Source of the DNA: Odontocerum albicorne
Lineage: Eukaryota; Arthropoda; Insecta; Trichoptera; Odontoceridae
Assembly: GCA_949825065.1 (NCBI GenBank)
Contig: OX463854.1
Span: 17,299,226 to 17,363,225, forward strand
DNA length: 64,000 nucleotides
Direction: 5' to 3'
Below are positions 30,335 to 43,034 of the stretch, one piece after another (position 1 is the stretch's first letter; each line of letters starts with the position of its first letter). The notes under the pieces were generated by a model that searched no databases, was not told the origin of the DNA, and worked only from the letters and a program-made list of their open reading frames with translations. A program made the position numbers and the translations under genes.

Positions 30335-32335
30335 ACACCTGATCACGGGGTTTTACATCACGGTACGGTATTTATAGTGCGTCCATGTTCTTCACTCAGA
30401 AGAATAAATTAAGCGCTGCTCCTTGGGCGTTTTGGGCTCTTTTTAGACCAGTGTTTGATAGTAATAAACTAATACTTTAACCAACACAGCAGTCTTTTAA
30501 GCTGTAATCATACTTTATCTAATATATTAATGTTAATCATGGGCCCCTTAGAGACGACATATCAAAATATTTGAAAAATGTTAGCGGTGGTACCTCAGGC
30601 AAATAATGAAGATTTAATGGAGCAATTGAGTTCAAACAATCACATTGCACAAAGTAACCTGCTGTATTATTGAAATTATGATGCGGTCACAATCTCGCTT
30701 GGACCGTGATACTTGGCTTAAGAGAGTAAGTCCGATCTCCCTTTTCGTTATAAGCACAAGCTTCCGAAGCACCACCTGTTACCTATCTAGTCCATCTACA
30801 GTATTAGCAGGGAAGATCAAGGTTTGAGTGAATGTGATGAAATTCAAGTAGCCTGAACGAGTGGACATGTACGTGTTAAATAATTTAATTTGTGTTAAAA
30901 TAATTAGTTTTAAGAATTGTTATCTAGTTATAAGTATTATTTAGGTATTACCTATTTCACAAAAATAATATTAAGTTTATTAAAAATAAAATGACATGTA
31001 GGAAATTAAAATAAATTAAGTTCATAGTTACAATATACTCGTATAAATTAGATTACTTTTTAAGATATAAACTTGTATATACGAGTAGGTATAGTCTTCG
31101 GCAAATATTTGTGTTATAGATAACTTTATTCAATAAAACAAATGATGATATTTCGTAACAAAACATACATATGATGATATTTCGTAACAAACCATACAAG
31201 TTATTTGGTCATTTTATAATTATAAATGTAGTAATTTTATAATATTATGTATAATGAAATATATTATTATTCTTCAATTTTAATAAAAGTCAATTATGTA
31301 GGCAATGCGTTATCTTAAAGAAATATAAAACATCAAAGTGTTATGAAAAAAGATAAAAAGCCCATAAAAATATAGGTAGTAGAGAAAAATAAAGGAGGGT
31401 TTATGTATAATAATATGCGGTTGCCAATCTTGGCTTTTCCTAAAAAATAAAATTACTTTTGCAACTTTCATCGTTTCAGTTCCTTTCATAATAATGTTTT
31501 CACGGCGACTTGATAAAAATACAATTTCTTTCGCGAATTTCGTGAACTAAAAAAGTATACAATTTTTTTTTCGAAATCTCTCATATTTTTGGAGATCCTC
31601 ATAAATCCAATTTAAAATAAATTGAGTGGCGGACGTAATTTTTCTTGTCATATCATGTACATAATTTATTCAATATTTTTAATAATTGAAACGCATAATA
31701 CCCGCATATCGTTCGCAAGTGTTGGCGAAAATTTTGATGAAAAGGAAAAAAGATTTATTTCATTCTAATTTAATTTACGAGTAGGTCAAACTTTTGCCAC
31801 GTTTTCATTTCTGGTATTGAATTTGTGATGCTCTCTATCCATTTGAATAATGAGATTAAGGCCTGAATTCATAGTCCGGCCTAAATACTATTTTCTAACC
31901 AAAAAAAATGTGATTGCTATTCAGTCAGATCTTATAAATAAATTATTGGACTCGAAAACACTTCGCTTAAATTTTACTTAACATACCAATCAATTCATCA
32001 AAAAAATAGTTTTAGTATTAAGGTCGGGCGCTATGGATTCGGGCTTTAAACGCATTTTGAAGGGGTCTTACGAGTAGGGGAAACCTTTAAGTAAATTACA
32101 TATTATATTATTCTGTGCTGTTGAACACTAACATTATCATTAGGCTTAAAAAATTACATCTCTCCACAACGTTGAAAAGTTTTTCTCAACCACTCCTATT
32201 TTCTCGTACTTTTCTATCTACCTTCTCCTTTCTTAATATTTAAGGACATTTGCAAATATTTTTTTAATTTGTTTTTAATGGTATAAGTTTGTTAAAGTTA
32301 ACTTTTTTGAAAATATCATTGTACCCTTTCACCAG
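30335..32335. other. No gene recognised, 2 kb
   Basis: AT-rich. A direct duplication (atgatgatatttcgtaacaaa) occurs at 31143-31190. Four TACGAGTA-type words lie within 31036-32076. No gene recognised. Confidence 0.5.
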
Positions 32336-32339
32336 CACT

Positions 32340-32510
32340 TATATTTTTGGTTAGTTGGAAGAGATTGCCGTTTGACACTAAACTCGCTTTTTTTGTACAT
32401 ATAACAATACGGTATCTAAATAAATTAATACTTTCTAAACCTTCTTGATAATACGGTTATCTTTTTTCAGATTTTGGGTTCGATTCCAAAATATACACAT
32501 TTAAATGTTT
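32340..32510 (+). mobile_element. SINE fragments
   Basis: SINE1 tail words (ttttggttagttggaagaga + ttgccg) at 32345-32372, and a B-box-like attttgggttcgattcc at 32471-32487. They are in the wrong order for one intact SINE, so at least two fragments are present. Confidence 0.5.
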
Positions 32511-32514
32511 TTTC

Positions 32515-33105
32515 TGTTATTTATCTTGAGATATATGGCATGTGCGATTTTGGAATGTATTTATATATGTACATACTATGTTGCTATTAATAAACCTATA
32601 TGTATCATATTTATTTATTTCTTTAATAGTTTTTTATCTCAGCAAGTGTGTAAAGGATAGAGCAAAACATATATTTAAGTCAACATATTTAAAAAATATA
32701 ATAAAACAAAAAATAAGAGTATAAAAATAACAAATTGAACAAAAAATTTATATTCAATTCAGACTATTTGTGGTACATCTTATTAGAATAAATATTAATC
32801 TAGTCGCTCATCGTTTTATCTAGTGGCTTAACATAATATAAATTGTTGACTTTCGATAATTCTAATTAATAAGTTGTTAGTTCACATAATACGTTCCTGT
32901 ATTCTCCATATGCGTTGCCTCAGAAGTGCATTGAAACCTAGCAAACAACATAGATCCAACAATTCGTATTAGTATTATACTCGTATGTTAATATGTTTGG
33001 ATTACAAATATGATTCGGTATGCATTAGTTTACTTTACTTACGAGTTCTCTTAAATCTTTTAAATTGAGTGTAGTGTTTTGATTTCTGAACGTTCAGGAA
33101 AGGTA
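32515..33105. other. No gene recognised
   Basis: AT-rich; nothing recognised except a TACTCGTA word at 32978. Confidence 0.5.
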
Positions 33106-33109
33106 TTCC

Positions 33110-33320
33110 GGTATTGTTTTCGTCACTGGAAATTTTATCTTCTTCTTCTTCCAAGTTCCTTTTCTCTTCGGAGGTTGGCGATCATCATGAATATCTTGAC
33201 AATTGGGGCAAAAACATAACATTCCCTTAAGTTCTTCAAACAGATTTATGTCTTTTTCCCACATTTCTTCTGCCTTGAAATTTCTCCTGCAATATGAGTT
33301 GAAGAATTTCATATTTTTCT
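33110..33320 (-). pseudogene. RTE-like (LINE-B) 3' relic, minus strand
   Basis: Minus strand, with frame changes: GRRNVGKRHKS (for GRRxxGRRxxSWL), LKNLRE, FAPIVKIFMMIANLRREKEL and a run of Arg/Lys codons. IANLRR followed by a run of gaa/aga codons is the common terminus of this family. Confidence 0.6.
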
Positions 33321-33324
33321 CCGC

Positions 33325-34705
33325 ACATTAAATCATTCAAAGCACACTATAATTCTCGTTTTCATGGTGGATAATACTTTTCTATTTTTATTCATCTATT
33401 TCAATATGTCATCATGACGGACTTTGTTTACCATGAGACTTAGCATTCATAATTAATTTCAAAATCACATATTTTTGATCGGTTCATAATGTTTATGGTT
33501 AAAAAAAAATGTGAGCTTGTGTAATATTTATATAGTTTTTTTAAATATCGATAAGGATATGTAATAGTATGTTATATCTGACTAAGCCAGGAAGATCATT
33601 CAAAAGTCGAGACGAGTAACCGCAAAATATTATGTGTGATGAGTTGGTATGCAAAGGATTCTGCTGTCACCAGATCGGAGAGACAGTCCATGCTCAGATA
33701 GTACTCGTATATTAAATTTTTCGTGCTGATACTGAGGACAACGTGGATTGTTCAATACGCCAAAGAGGGTTGACAAAACGTGGAGATTTCTTCGTTATCT
33801 TATTTTAAGCCATTGGATTCTGGCACGATATTCGGATATATTAACATATTTTTTTAGAATAAAAATAAACAGAATACATACATTTTGAAGCCCATCCAGT
33901 CTATGCAATAAGTTTTAATATATCATACATACATAAAAAAATTAATACTATGAATTAAACGTTTAATTCAGACCACAGAGACAAAGTTTTCTTACATTTC
34001 TTCTGAATGTATTTGGTATTCGGTATTTACAAAACTGTTAAAACAAAACCTAGACTGTATTTTATCCCGCTTTGCTTCATTAAGAAAAGTTTTTATTCTT
34101 CTTTTATATTTCGCTCAATTTGTTTTGCAAATTTTCTTTTTACGAGTGCAAATTTCGAGTATTTGAGAATGCTGACGGCCTGCGCTGTATCTTTACTGAA
34201 ATATTTGTTTATTAAATTATTGCAAAGCCGTCAACTCGATAAGAAGAATGATTGTTTTCAGAGTACTTCTATAACTATTCTATGTTCAGAACTGTTTAAT
34301 AAGATTGTTTAACTGTGGCCTTGCCTCAAATGGATATATGTATCTCCAAAATATTCAGTCCTTGGGCATAAGCTTTCTTTGAAAGCTAGTTTTTTTTTCA
34401 AAAAAGTATTTAAATGTGAATAATTTATGAAGTAAAAGTTGAAAGAAGTACGGTATTTAATTTCATTCATTAATTAGTATAGTACTCTACAACACATCGG
34501 AATTGATGATTAGGATAAAATGTAAGTGCATTTTTTATATTCATTTTCAGTTGGCGGATTTCGAAAAAAAAACTATCTCTATCATCACATGATATCCCAC
34601 ACGAGTAAAATTGTAAGTCCATCCTATTGATTGATGACGTCAGTACGTACACTGGTTCATTGTCGGAATGTTGTTTCTATTCAACAAACACTAGCCTAAA
34701 CAATA
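33325..34705. other. No gene recognised
   Basis: AT-rich. The plus frame 34007-34312 is open for 101 codons but is dominated by Phe, Leu and Lys codons and has no motif I recognise, so I do not call it a gene. Confidence 0.5.
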
Positions 34706-34710
34706 AGCCT

Positions 34711-34782
34711 GAAGGTATAACGTTTAAAGAAGGTAATACGTTTATAGAAGGTAATACGTTTAAAGAAGGTAATACGTTAAAT
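34711..34782 (+). repeat. 18-bp tandem repeat, 4 copies
   Basis: Units gaaggtaatacgtttaaa start at 34711, 34729, 34747 and 34765. They fall in an open frame (34627-34923) that reads EGNTFK repeated. That frame has no ATG before the repeat and no recognised homology. Confidence 0.9.
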
Positions 34783-35188
34783 GAAGATTATACAGAATTT
34801 ATCTGCTGCAGCTTTAGTCGACTAGGTTTATATGACGATATTTTTACTCAATTCAAAGATAAAGCTTTAGAATATACTTATCTAAACTACAAAGGCTATT
34901 TACACAACCGAAATTTTTCATAAATATGTGATAAAACCTGAATTGTGTATTTATTATAACTTATGTATTTTTTCAATAATTGAAATCGCATATTACCTAG
35001 ATTCAAAGGCATTCTTTAAAATAAACTTTGTTTACTGACCTTTTCTAATTGTAAGATTAATTATGTTATATAATAAATTGAAAGTTTTTCGGTAAAATAC
35101 TCGTACTAACAAAATACTGAAGAAAACCTTTTTTATTGTGCAAGATTAACGATGTTACAATATAACCTGATATCAATTATCTCAAGTT

Positions 35189-35345
35189 TTTGCAAAAAGC
35201 TAAACATCAGGGGTATGACCAGTAATACCAGTAATTACTTTGCAAAAAGCTAAACATCAGGGACATTACCAGTAATACCAGTAATTACTTTGCAAAAAGA
35301 TAAATATCAGGGACATGGACATGACCAGTAATTACTTTGCAAAAT
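35189..35345. repeat. 50-bp minisatellite, 3 copies
   Basis: Units start tttgcaaaaagctaaacatc at 35189, 35239 and 35289, with the shared ending accagtaattac. The third unit carries an extra ggacat. A partial fourth unit ends at 35345. Confidence 0.9.
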
Positions 35346-35349
35346 CTTC

Positions 35350-36060
35350 TTCTTGATGTCGATCTTGGCACAGTTTTGTTGCGAAAATCACTCCTGGGAT
35401 CTAGAACACCAGCTGTCTATCCACCTTTAAGGGGAAGTCAATATGCATACCCAAATTTCAAATATCCATCAAAACACTCATTTATCCCGACGAAATTTGA
35501 CAGCCATATTTGTTCATACAACCGCAAACGTTTTTGTGTGAACATACAAGCTCGCGTTGTTAGTAATAGCTTTTAAGTTTTTCGTCTGTTTTTATTGAAT
35601 CGTATTTCTTTTTACTGAAAAGAGTGACAAGTATCTATATATGTACTGTTAAGTTCAATATTTGAGTCCAACTCATAAAATTTCAAAATTGCCATTTATT
35701 AAGATCTATTTATCTATTGAAGGTGAGAAGAATCCTGGGTGATATTCTTCCTAACGAATAAGCTAATTCTAGAAGCAGACCATCTTTGTGTAACAGGAGA
35801 AATCCCTGCAAAGTGGATAAAAAATTGGTTAAATGAATGTTTATTTTTGGCGTGTCCCCAGTAAACTAGGCAAACGCCTTGGTTACTTGGGACACGATAA
35901 ATGAATGGCAACAAATTCGGGTCCATGTAAATTGTGTGTCTACCTTAAATTACGTGTTATTTTTTTTCATAAATTGTGTATTTATAAAATTTCTTGTCAT
36001 GTACAAATTCACAAATGAGTTTTTTCTTGATTCATCTTTAAATATTTTTAATTTTATTTA
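35350..36060. other. Unassigned; contains an inverted-repeat block
   Basis: 35337-35576 is an open plus frame (79 codons) without recognised homology. 35851-35894 is a foldback (gtgtccccagtaaactagg ... ccttggttacttgggacac). Its reverse complement resembles 36988-37055 (tttgttgcctttcatttgtc, tccccagtgaactagg), so related blocks lie in opposite orientation on either side of the Helitron. Confidence 0.55.
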
Positions 36061-36064
36061 CACA

Positions 36065-36922
<858 letters not shown>

Positions 36923-36929
36923 TGGCAAG

Positions 36930-38270
36930 AAATCTATAAATACACAATTGGCGAAAAAACAACAGGTTATTTGATTTGAATCTACAATTTTAATGAATCT
37001 GGGTTTGTTGCCTTTCATTTGTCGTATCCCCAGTGAACTAGGATTTTGCCTGTATCTCACTGTGGACATATATTATATAACAATCTCTAATCAGACTATT
37101 CTTTACTTTATCATACTTTGTAAAATTATATCATATATTTTTTCGTTATGTACGCCTTTATATTGTACTCATCAATATTTTTCAACCCTCAAACTTCGAT
37201 CTTATAAATGTTGGTGGACACTAGAACACCATGATTTTGCTATTAGTTTATTTGCAAATATAATATGAAGTGCGCCTTTGATTTTTTTTCTGTAAAAATA
37301 AAGTCTTTCAATGCGTTTCTTCATTTTGTCATGGCTTAAAAAAATGCTTCAAATATAGTAAAATTTCTAAACTTGCTCTAACTTTTCGTTTCTCACTCAT
37401 ACATTACAAATATTGGTCCTAATCTTTTTTTTTTCGATAACAGTAGCTTTTGATTTATTTACATTAATTAATTAGAGTTAAATTATTCATTATTTATTTT
37501 ACATAATATTACCCAAAATATGGCTTTTCCTTGAGCAATAAATACAAACTCCAGTAAATTAATAATACGACAAAGAAATAAATTTACTAAGACAAAGAAA
37601 ATTTCAAGAATTATTAATCAGAACTTGCGATAAGAAACAGAGGTATAAATATTTTTTGTTGATTAATATTACTGAAAGTGTCTTCTAACAAGGCTCACAG
37701 TGAAACTAAAAACAAAACTTGCACTTTGAGACATTTCAATTTTGTGTGTAAATAGGTTTTTTGTTCGCGATTTATTTCGAAACTTCTTGTAAAATAATAT
37801 ATGACCTTTCGCAAAACTAGGTAAGAACAAAAACATTTTTTTTCTTTTTTTTACTCGGTTTAATATATTAAGTTTTTCAATGTTTTTAACATAATGTTTT
37901 TGAAAATTTTTAGTCGTTGTGTTTTTTTTTTAATATTGTATTTATAAAGTTCGACACGAGGCACTGAATTATACAGGAATTTTTCTTTTTCAATGCAGAA
38001 AACCCGAATACGATAAATTGTAGTTTTTCTTTAAATTTTGATATTCCACTGCCAATTAATCAATATTTTTACTATTGAAGCCTGTTGAAATATTTAAATA
38101 TGTAAATTTTTTATTAAGATTCAACAATCTATATCAAGGACAATATTTTTTCTATAATGAAATAACTTAAGACGTTATATTATATTTATATTTGTTTTAC
38201 ATTACTTTGTATAGTATACTATGACAGTGTAATATTATAGAATACAAAACAATATAATTAGTATAGCGCC
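36930..38270. other. No gene recognised
   Basis: AT-rich. Only the inverted-repeat relative at 36988-37055 was noted. Confidence 0.5.
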
Positions 38271-38274
38271 GTTC

Positions 38275-38541
38275 AGGCAGTAGTCACTTGAAGGAACTCG
38301 GAAATCGAAACCACTCTTATTGACTGATTAAAAACATTACACAAAATAAAATAAAGTTGAGTGTAAGAATAGGAAGGTGGTGGCTGCAGCCATAAGATTT
38401 GACAATTCCCTGCAACTGCACATTTTTAGAAAAACATAGTTCTTAAGAAAAGCACAGAAAACTTATCAAGGGAATACAAACTACAAAAAAAACTTTATAG
38501 ATCTTCTAATTTGTGATAATAACACATTCTTGATTGTATTA
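38275..38541 (+). repeat. R1 copy, interrupted by mariner
   Basis: Matches R1 from gaaggaactcggaaatcgaa through gttgagtgtaagaataggaa to tagatcttctaatttgtgat. It stops at the TA that flanks the mariner at 38542; poorly conserved R1-like sequence may continue after 39832. Confidence 0.8.
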
Positions 38542-39830
38542 CGAGGGTTGCTACTTAAGTTTTGAGATATGGCAACACCAGTGTAGATACGTCAAATCTG
38601 ACATCAGCATCGTAAAGTTTGACGTTTTTAATAGTATACTTGCTCAGAAAGTTTTGTCATACGAGTGCTATTTGTGTTGTTTACAGTGACTTGAAAAATT
38701 CATCTCGGCCAAAAATGGAACTAAATTGTGAACATTTTCTCGCGATGATTTTTTATGATTTTTGACGTGAACTAACTCAACAACAGTGTGCCGATCAACT
38801 CACTTCGACTTTTGGTGATGAAGCACCCTCCTGGGCCACTGTGTTTCGCTGGTTTTCCGAATTCAATCGTGGTCGTAGTTCGCTCCAGGACGAATTTCGT
38901 GAAGGTCGTCCAAAATCGGTTGTTGTGCCAGAAAACATCGATGCTGTGTGTGAACTGATATTGCAAGATCGTCATGTGACTTATCGTGAGATTGAGGCAT
39001 GTTTGGGCATTAGTTTCACTTGCATACATTTAATATTGCATGAACATTTGGCCGTCAAAAAGATTTGTTCGCGTTGGATACCGCATAATTTGACAATCGC
39101 TCAAAAAAAGGTTCGTGTCGATTGGTCCAAAGAAATGTTGAAAAAATTCGATCGCGGTGCTTCGAAAAACGTGTATAAGGTTGTGACAGGCGACGAATCA
39201 TGGATCTATCCATATGAGCCAGAAACTAAACAGCAGTCGACTGTATGGGTCTTTCAAGACGAGCCAAATCCAACAAAAGTTGTTACCGCACGAAGCACCT
39301 CGAAGCAAATGGTGGCTTGTTTCTTCGGTATAAATGGTCATGTCGTAACAGTGCCTTTAGTGGAACGTCGTAGGTCAATTCTGAATGGTACACTACTATT
39401 TGTTTGTCAGAAGTGTTCGGAGAAATGAGGAAAACCAACCGCCGAATACGGATCATTCTCCACCACGACAATGCGAGCTCTCACACATCGGTTCAAACAA
39501 GTGACTTTTTGAGCACTCAAAACATCGAATTGATGGGTCATCCGCCGTACAGCCCTGATTTGGCACCCAATGACTTCTGTTTATTCCCGAACATCAAAAA
39601 TAAATTGCTAGGTCAACGTTTTTCGACGCCTGAAGAAGCGGTTGATGCGTTCAAAACGCATATTTTGAAGTTACCTCATTCGGAGGGGAAAAATGCTTCG
39701 AAAATGGGTTCAAACGCATTCAAAAGTGTATTGATCTTCATGGAGAGTATTTTGAAAAACAATAAAGCCGTTTTCGATGGTAAATATTTGTTTTTACTTG
39801 TCTGTCTCGAAATTTAAGTCGCAACCCTCG
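38542..39830 (+). mobile_element. Mariner-like transposon, 1289 bp, decayed gene
   Basis: The terminal inverted repeats begin cgagggttgctacttaagtt (left) and, reverse complemented, cgagggttgcgacttaaatt (right). TA flanks both ends (38540-38541, 39831-39832). It carries one transposase pseudogene. It belongs to a different subfamily from the element at 7915 by its ends and protein. Confidence 0.93.
38715..39817 (+). pseudogene. Mariner transposase with one stop and one frameshift
   Basis: The frame starts MELNCEHFLAMIFYDF at 38715, meets TGA at 38763-38765 (where the family usually has Arg; CGA to TGA would be a simple C to T change) and continues with TQQQCADQLTSTFGDEAPSW. Helix-turn-helix and linker follow (RWIPHNLT). 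The first catalytic residue is in VTGDESWIY (about 39190). A frameshift lies near 39365-39390, between TVPLVERRR and NSEWYTT. The second frame carries HHDNASSH and SPDLAPND, keeping D,D34D spacing. The C-terminal ~50 residues also look slightly disordered. It is too damaged to act but clearly recognisable. Confidence 0.92.
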
Positions 39831-39834
39831 TATT

Positions 39835-40500
39835 TTGTCTTTATCTTATTTTTTTATGGTTGTGGACATGATCTGAGATTGTCGGAGGAGCTTGGTTAAA
39901 TAACATGTTTATAACCATATCGAGAAGTAGATGACATATGGAAGGTCCACATAAGTCATGATACACCAATGAAAGGAGGTTCAGGCAGAACTTAGGAGCA
40001 AAAAAAGGGAACAGTTTCAACTCTATTATCTATCATACCATCATAAGAAAAGGGGCATAACTTGAAAATGAAAACCATAGAAAATATGATATTTGAAATA
40101 GTATGTTCGAGGTGTAAATGTAAAAAATAAATTTCATGGAAAATAAACGAGAAATAACAAACACCATTAAACTAACAATGAACACTCTATTTCGACTTAC
40201 CTCTCGTTGTTTCATACCCAAGTAATATAATTCAAAGAGCACGCGGCCAAGGTCGCTGGTATTGTTGTACTAAATATATCCATTTACTATCCCAAGGGAG
40301 AAAATTATCACAAAGATGGACAAAACAGGACGTAAAACAGGGATTAGGAAACAGAGGTAAGTGATAACAGCCTTAATATTGTATGAAATGGTCAGATATA
40401 ATAATTATAATGGACAACTCCATTTTGTAATACGAATGAATAAGGGTGTAAAAATTGAAAGACGTTTTTTATGTGATATTTAAAAAAAATCTGTTCGTTG
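39835..40500. other. No gene recognised
   Basis: Moderately AT-rich spacer between two R1 copies; no recognised feature. Confidence 0.5.
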
Positions 40501-40504
40501 TATC

Positions 40505-40870
40505 GAGAAAACATGTAGGACACTTCTTTAAGAAACTCGGGATTCAAACCCACTATTATTGATAAATTAAAAATATCACAAAATTAATATATATAAGTTG
40601 AGTGTAAGGATAGGAAGGTGGTGATTGCGGCCATTAGGTTCGAAACTTCCTTGCATCCGGATATGTTTAGAAAAAACATATTTGGTAAGAAAACCGCGAA
40701 AACCTACTATGGGAAGAAGAACTGCAAAGAAACCTTTGAAGATCTTCTGATATGTGACAGTAACAAATTTGGCTTTATTCGGTGTATTTGTGTAGTGTTC
40801 ATATAAAATTGTAAATTTTGATAAGACTTTCCAAAAAAGGTTGACTTCAAGTGCTTTATAAACCTGTCAA
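40505..40870 (+). repeat. R1, best near-complete copy
   Basis: Contains the full series of R1 landmarks: actcgggattcaaacccact, attgataaattaaaaatatc, gttgagtgtaaggataggaa, catatttggtaagaaaaccg, gaagatcttctgatatgtga, ggctttattcggtgtatttg, attttgataaga and the terminal ttgacttcaagtgctttata. It directly abuts the LINE-C relic. Confidence 0.85.
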
Positions 40871-41591
40871 GCTAACCACATCTCGTCGTTGTTGCCGGGC
40901 TTCGTAGTCGAAGATTTCCTCGCCACTCCAACGACAGTCTTTAACTGTTCTTCCACGTCGATCATGTGATCTTCTGTGAGAAAACAGTCCGATCTTAGAT
41001 GCGCACTCCCTCACGCAAATGTCACAGACATGCGGCCCCTGCTGAGCAGCCTGGCCATGTTGACGCATGTTCCCAGCGCGCTGACTGTTTCTCACACGTC
41101 TAGCCGCTGAGACGCCATCATCCCGAGAACAAACGGCTCTCCCCCCCTCACTGTCCCGAGCCACTTTGCTACCAGTTTTTAGGCGCTCCGCATAAAGTAA
41201 GCGACTCTCGCAGACTGTCCTTAAAGCGCTTCCTCTGTCCACCAACTTTTCAGTTGCCCACCACTTCCCCACCCAAGACATGTTTAGGGAGTCTATGATC
41301 GCCCATGCGCATCACATGCCCGGTCCACCGTAATTTCGCTTTTACAATCATATCCTCTATAGGTTTACAGTTGGAGCGTTGCAATCGTCGAAATATTTGT
41401 GACATGATCACTCTAATACTTGAGTCAAAGCAGATCATTCCACGCCGATGACCAGCAACGGCTAGAATTCTATACATAGCGGAACACAAGATTCCCCTAG
41501 GATATTGTATGCTAGAAAGGTTGTCTAAAAGGCTGATATACAGCTGGTGGTTTAGCTCCCAAGAATGATATACGCAACATGACACATTCAA
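40856..41591 (-). pseudogene. LINE-C protein end with C2H2 zinc finger
   Basis: Minus strand. The upstream frame (41591-41250) reads LNHQLYISLLDNLSSIQYPR, ILAVAGHRRGMICFDSSIRV and KAKLRWTGHVMRMGDHRLPK, the usual C-terminal segment of CR1-like RT proteins, then shifts frame near 41250-41281. The second frame (41281-40856) continues with GKWWATEKLVDRG, an Arg-rich region and a classical zinc finger CDIC...SHRRSH (C86, C89, H102, H106 of that frame; C-x2-C-x12-H-x3-H; DNA about 40964-41026). A C-terminal finger with a CxSKIGLFSH core is known from such elements. It is less AT-rich than its surroundings, suggesting fairly recent arrival. Confidence 0.85.
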
Positions 41592-41594
41592 TAT

Positions 41595-42465
41595 TATGAA
41601 GAAGGAATACTAAAATTAATTTTACCATTATTGTTTTGCACGACGTGTTTAAAGGAACTTAGCTAAGACGTTTAAGTCCTTTGTTTCCTGTTTATTTCAA
41701 TTTTAGAATCATCCATCATTCATTCATGTCACTCGTGGGTAACCAACTCAGAAATTTGTCCCACGGAGAAAACCCATTTCAAATTTAACCCAAATTTATG
41801 TTCACTTCACAAGGGCATTCAAACATCTCGTCAAATTCTCGGTGAAGTTTTTATCGAGCTTCAAGAAGTTAAAACCCTGTATCATAATACATTTAAGATG
41901 CAGGGTTTTAACTTTTAGAGGCCGGAAGGTAAAGATCTCTTATACGGTTTCTCAGTCACAGCTGGATGTTAAGGTTTCTCATTAACGATGCAGTCTCAGG
42001 AGTATATGAATATCCTCCAGCCCTCTCGTGAATTAACATATTGGACATTCCTCACGTAACCATTTGAAATTCATAATAGATACTCGTATACCAATGTGGA
42101 TGATACATATTTTGTGTAGATCTGTGGGAAACCGTAGACTACAGTAGCATGCTCGTGTTGATATTACGAATCAGTAACGTATATAGTAGCATGCTACCTA
42201 TACCATCAGTAGCATCTCACCTCTAATTCTATGATGAGAGTTATTCATGAATTGGAGACATTCGGGCGTTTTCGTCAGTCCTTTGTTTTAGTGTAGTTAG
42301 TTAACACGTATTTCAAATTTTGTGCACGTTTTAAGCTTATTTTATAACTTACTTTCATACAAAAATATTTTTTTTGTGAATCGAAAATGAATTTACTTAA
42401 GAAAATAAAAACATGTTATTTCCGTAATGAATGGGAAGAACTTAACTTTTTTACAACTTGCTGAA
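41595..42465. other. No gene recognised; one hairpin
   Basis: No protein recognised. An inverted repeat lies at 41866-41914 (listed separately). Confidence 0.5.
41866..41914. repeat. 18-bp-arm hairpin
   Basis: Left arm aagttaaaaccctgtatc (41866-41883) and right arm gatgcagggttttaactt (41897-41914) pair with one mismatch around a 13-base loop. No U-tract or gene next to it. Confidence 0.85.
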
Positions 42466-42471
42466 AAAAAA

Positions 42472-42588
42472 CAGTATCATGTATCACCTTCTAATGTTCC
42501 CAATATAAAACAGTATCATGTATCACCTTCTAATGTTCCCAATATAAAACAGTATCATGTATCACCTTCTAATGTTCCCAATATAAAT
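42472..42588. repeat. 39-bp tandem repeat, 3 copies
   Basis: Identical units beginning cagtatcatgtatcaccttc at 42472, 42511 and 42550. Lack of divergence suggests a recent amplification. Confidence 0.95.
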
Positions 42589-42589
42589 C

Positions 42590-42944
42590 ATTAAAAAAAT
42601 GATTAGTCGAAGTATTCTTAAATTTATTTCTAACTTATCATGTTGTCATTTGTAAAAAAATATAACAAAGTTAAGCTTTTTTTCTTATCAACAATATTTT
42701 TTACTACAGAGAAAAAAATTGAATACGTAATAAATTTTATTGTTATTTGGCATGTTATGTTATTTGTAAAAAAAAATAACAAATTCTAAGAAATATAATT
42801 TTTACTATCAACAACAAACTCCCCCCAGTCGATAATGTATTTCAGTCCACGAAAAGGAACAGTAGACCACGATGAGTCGAAGAAGTTAAAAGCGGATCTT
42901 GTGACTTAGTTTGCCAGATTCTGGTCTAGACCATTCTACTTGAG
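42590..42944. other. No gene recognised
   Basis: AT-rich then mixed sequence; nothing recognised. Confidence 0.45.
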
Positions 42945-43030
42945 CATAACGGGGAATTGATGAATCTCCAACTATGCAATGCGTGTGCACTTCAACCGTG
43001 ACCACACTTAAGATGATTCAGAGAAGTAAG
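42945..43030 (+). repeat. R3 interspersed repeat, copy 2
   Basis: Aligns over about 80 bases with 27485-27570 (see copy 1); roughly three quarters of positions agree by eye. Confidence 0.6.
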
Positions 43031-43034
43031 GATC

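Noticed and set aside
34007..34312. 101-codon plus frame
   Set aside because: Phe/Leu/Lys-dominated composition expected from AT-rich DNA; no motif or splice context recognised.
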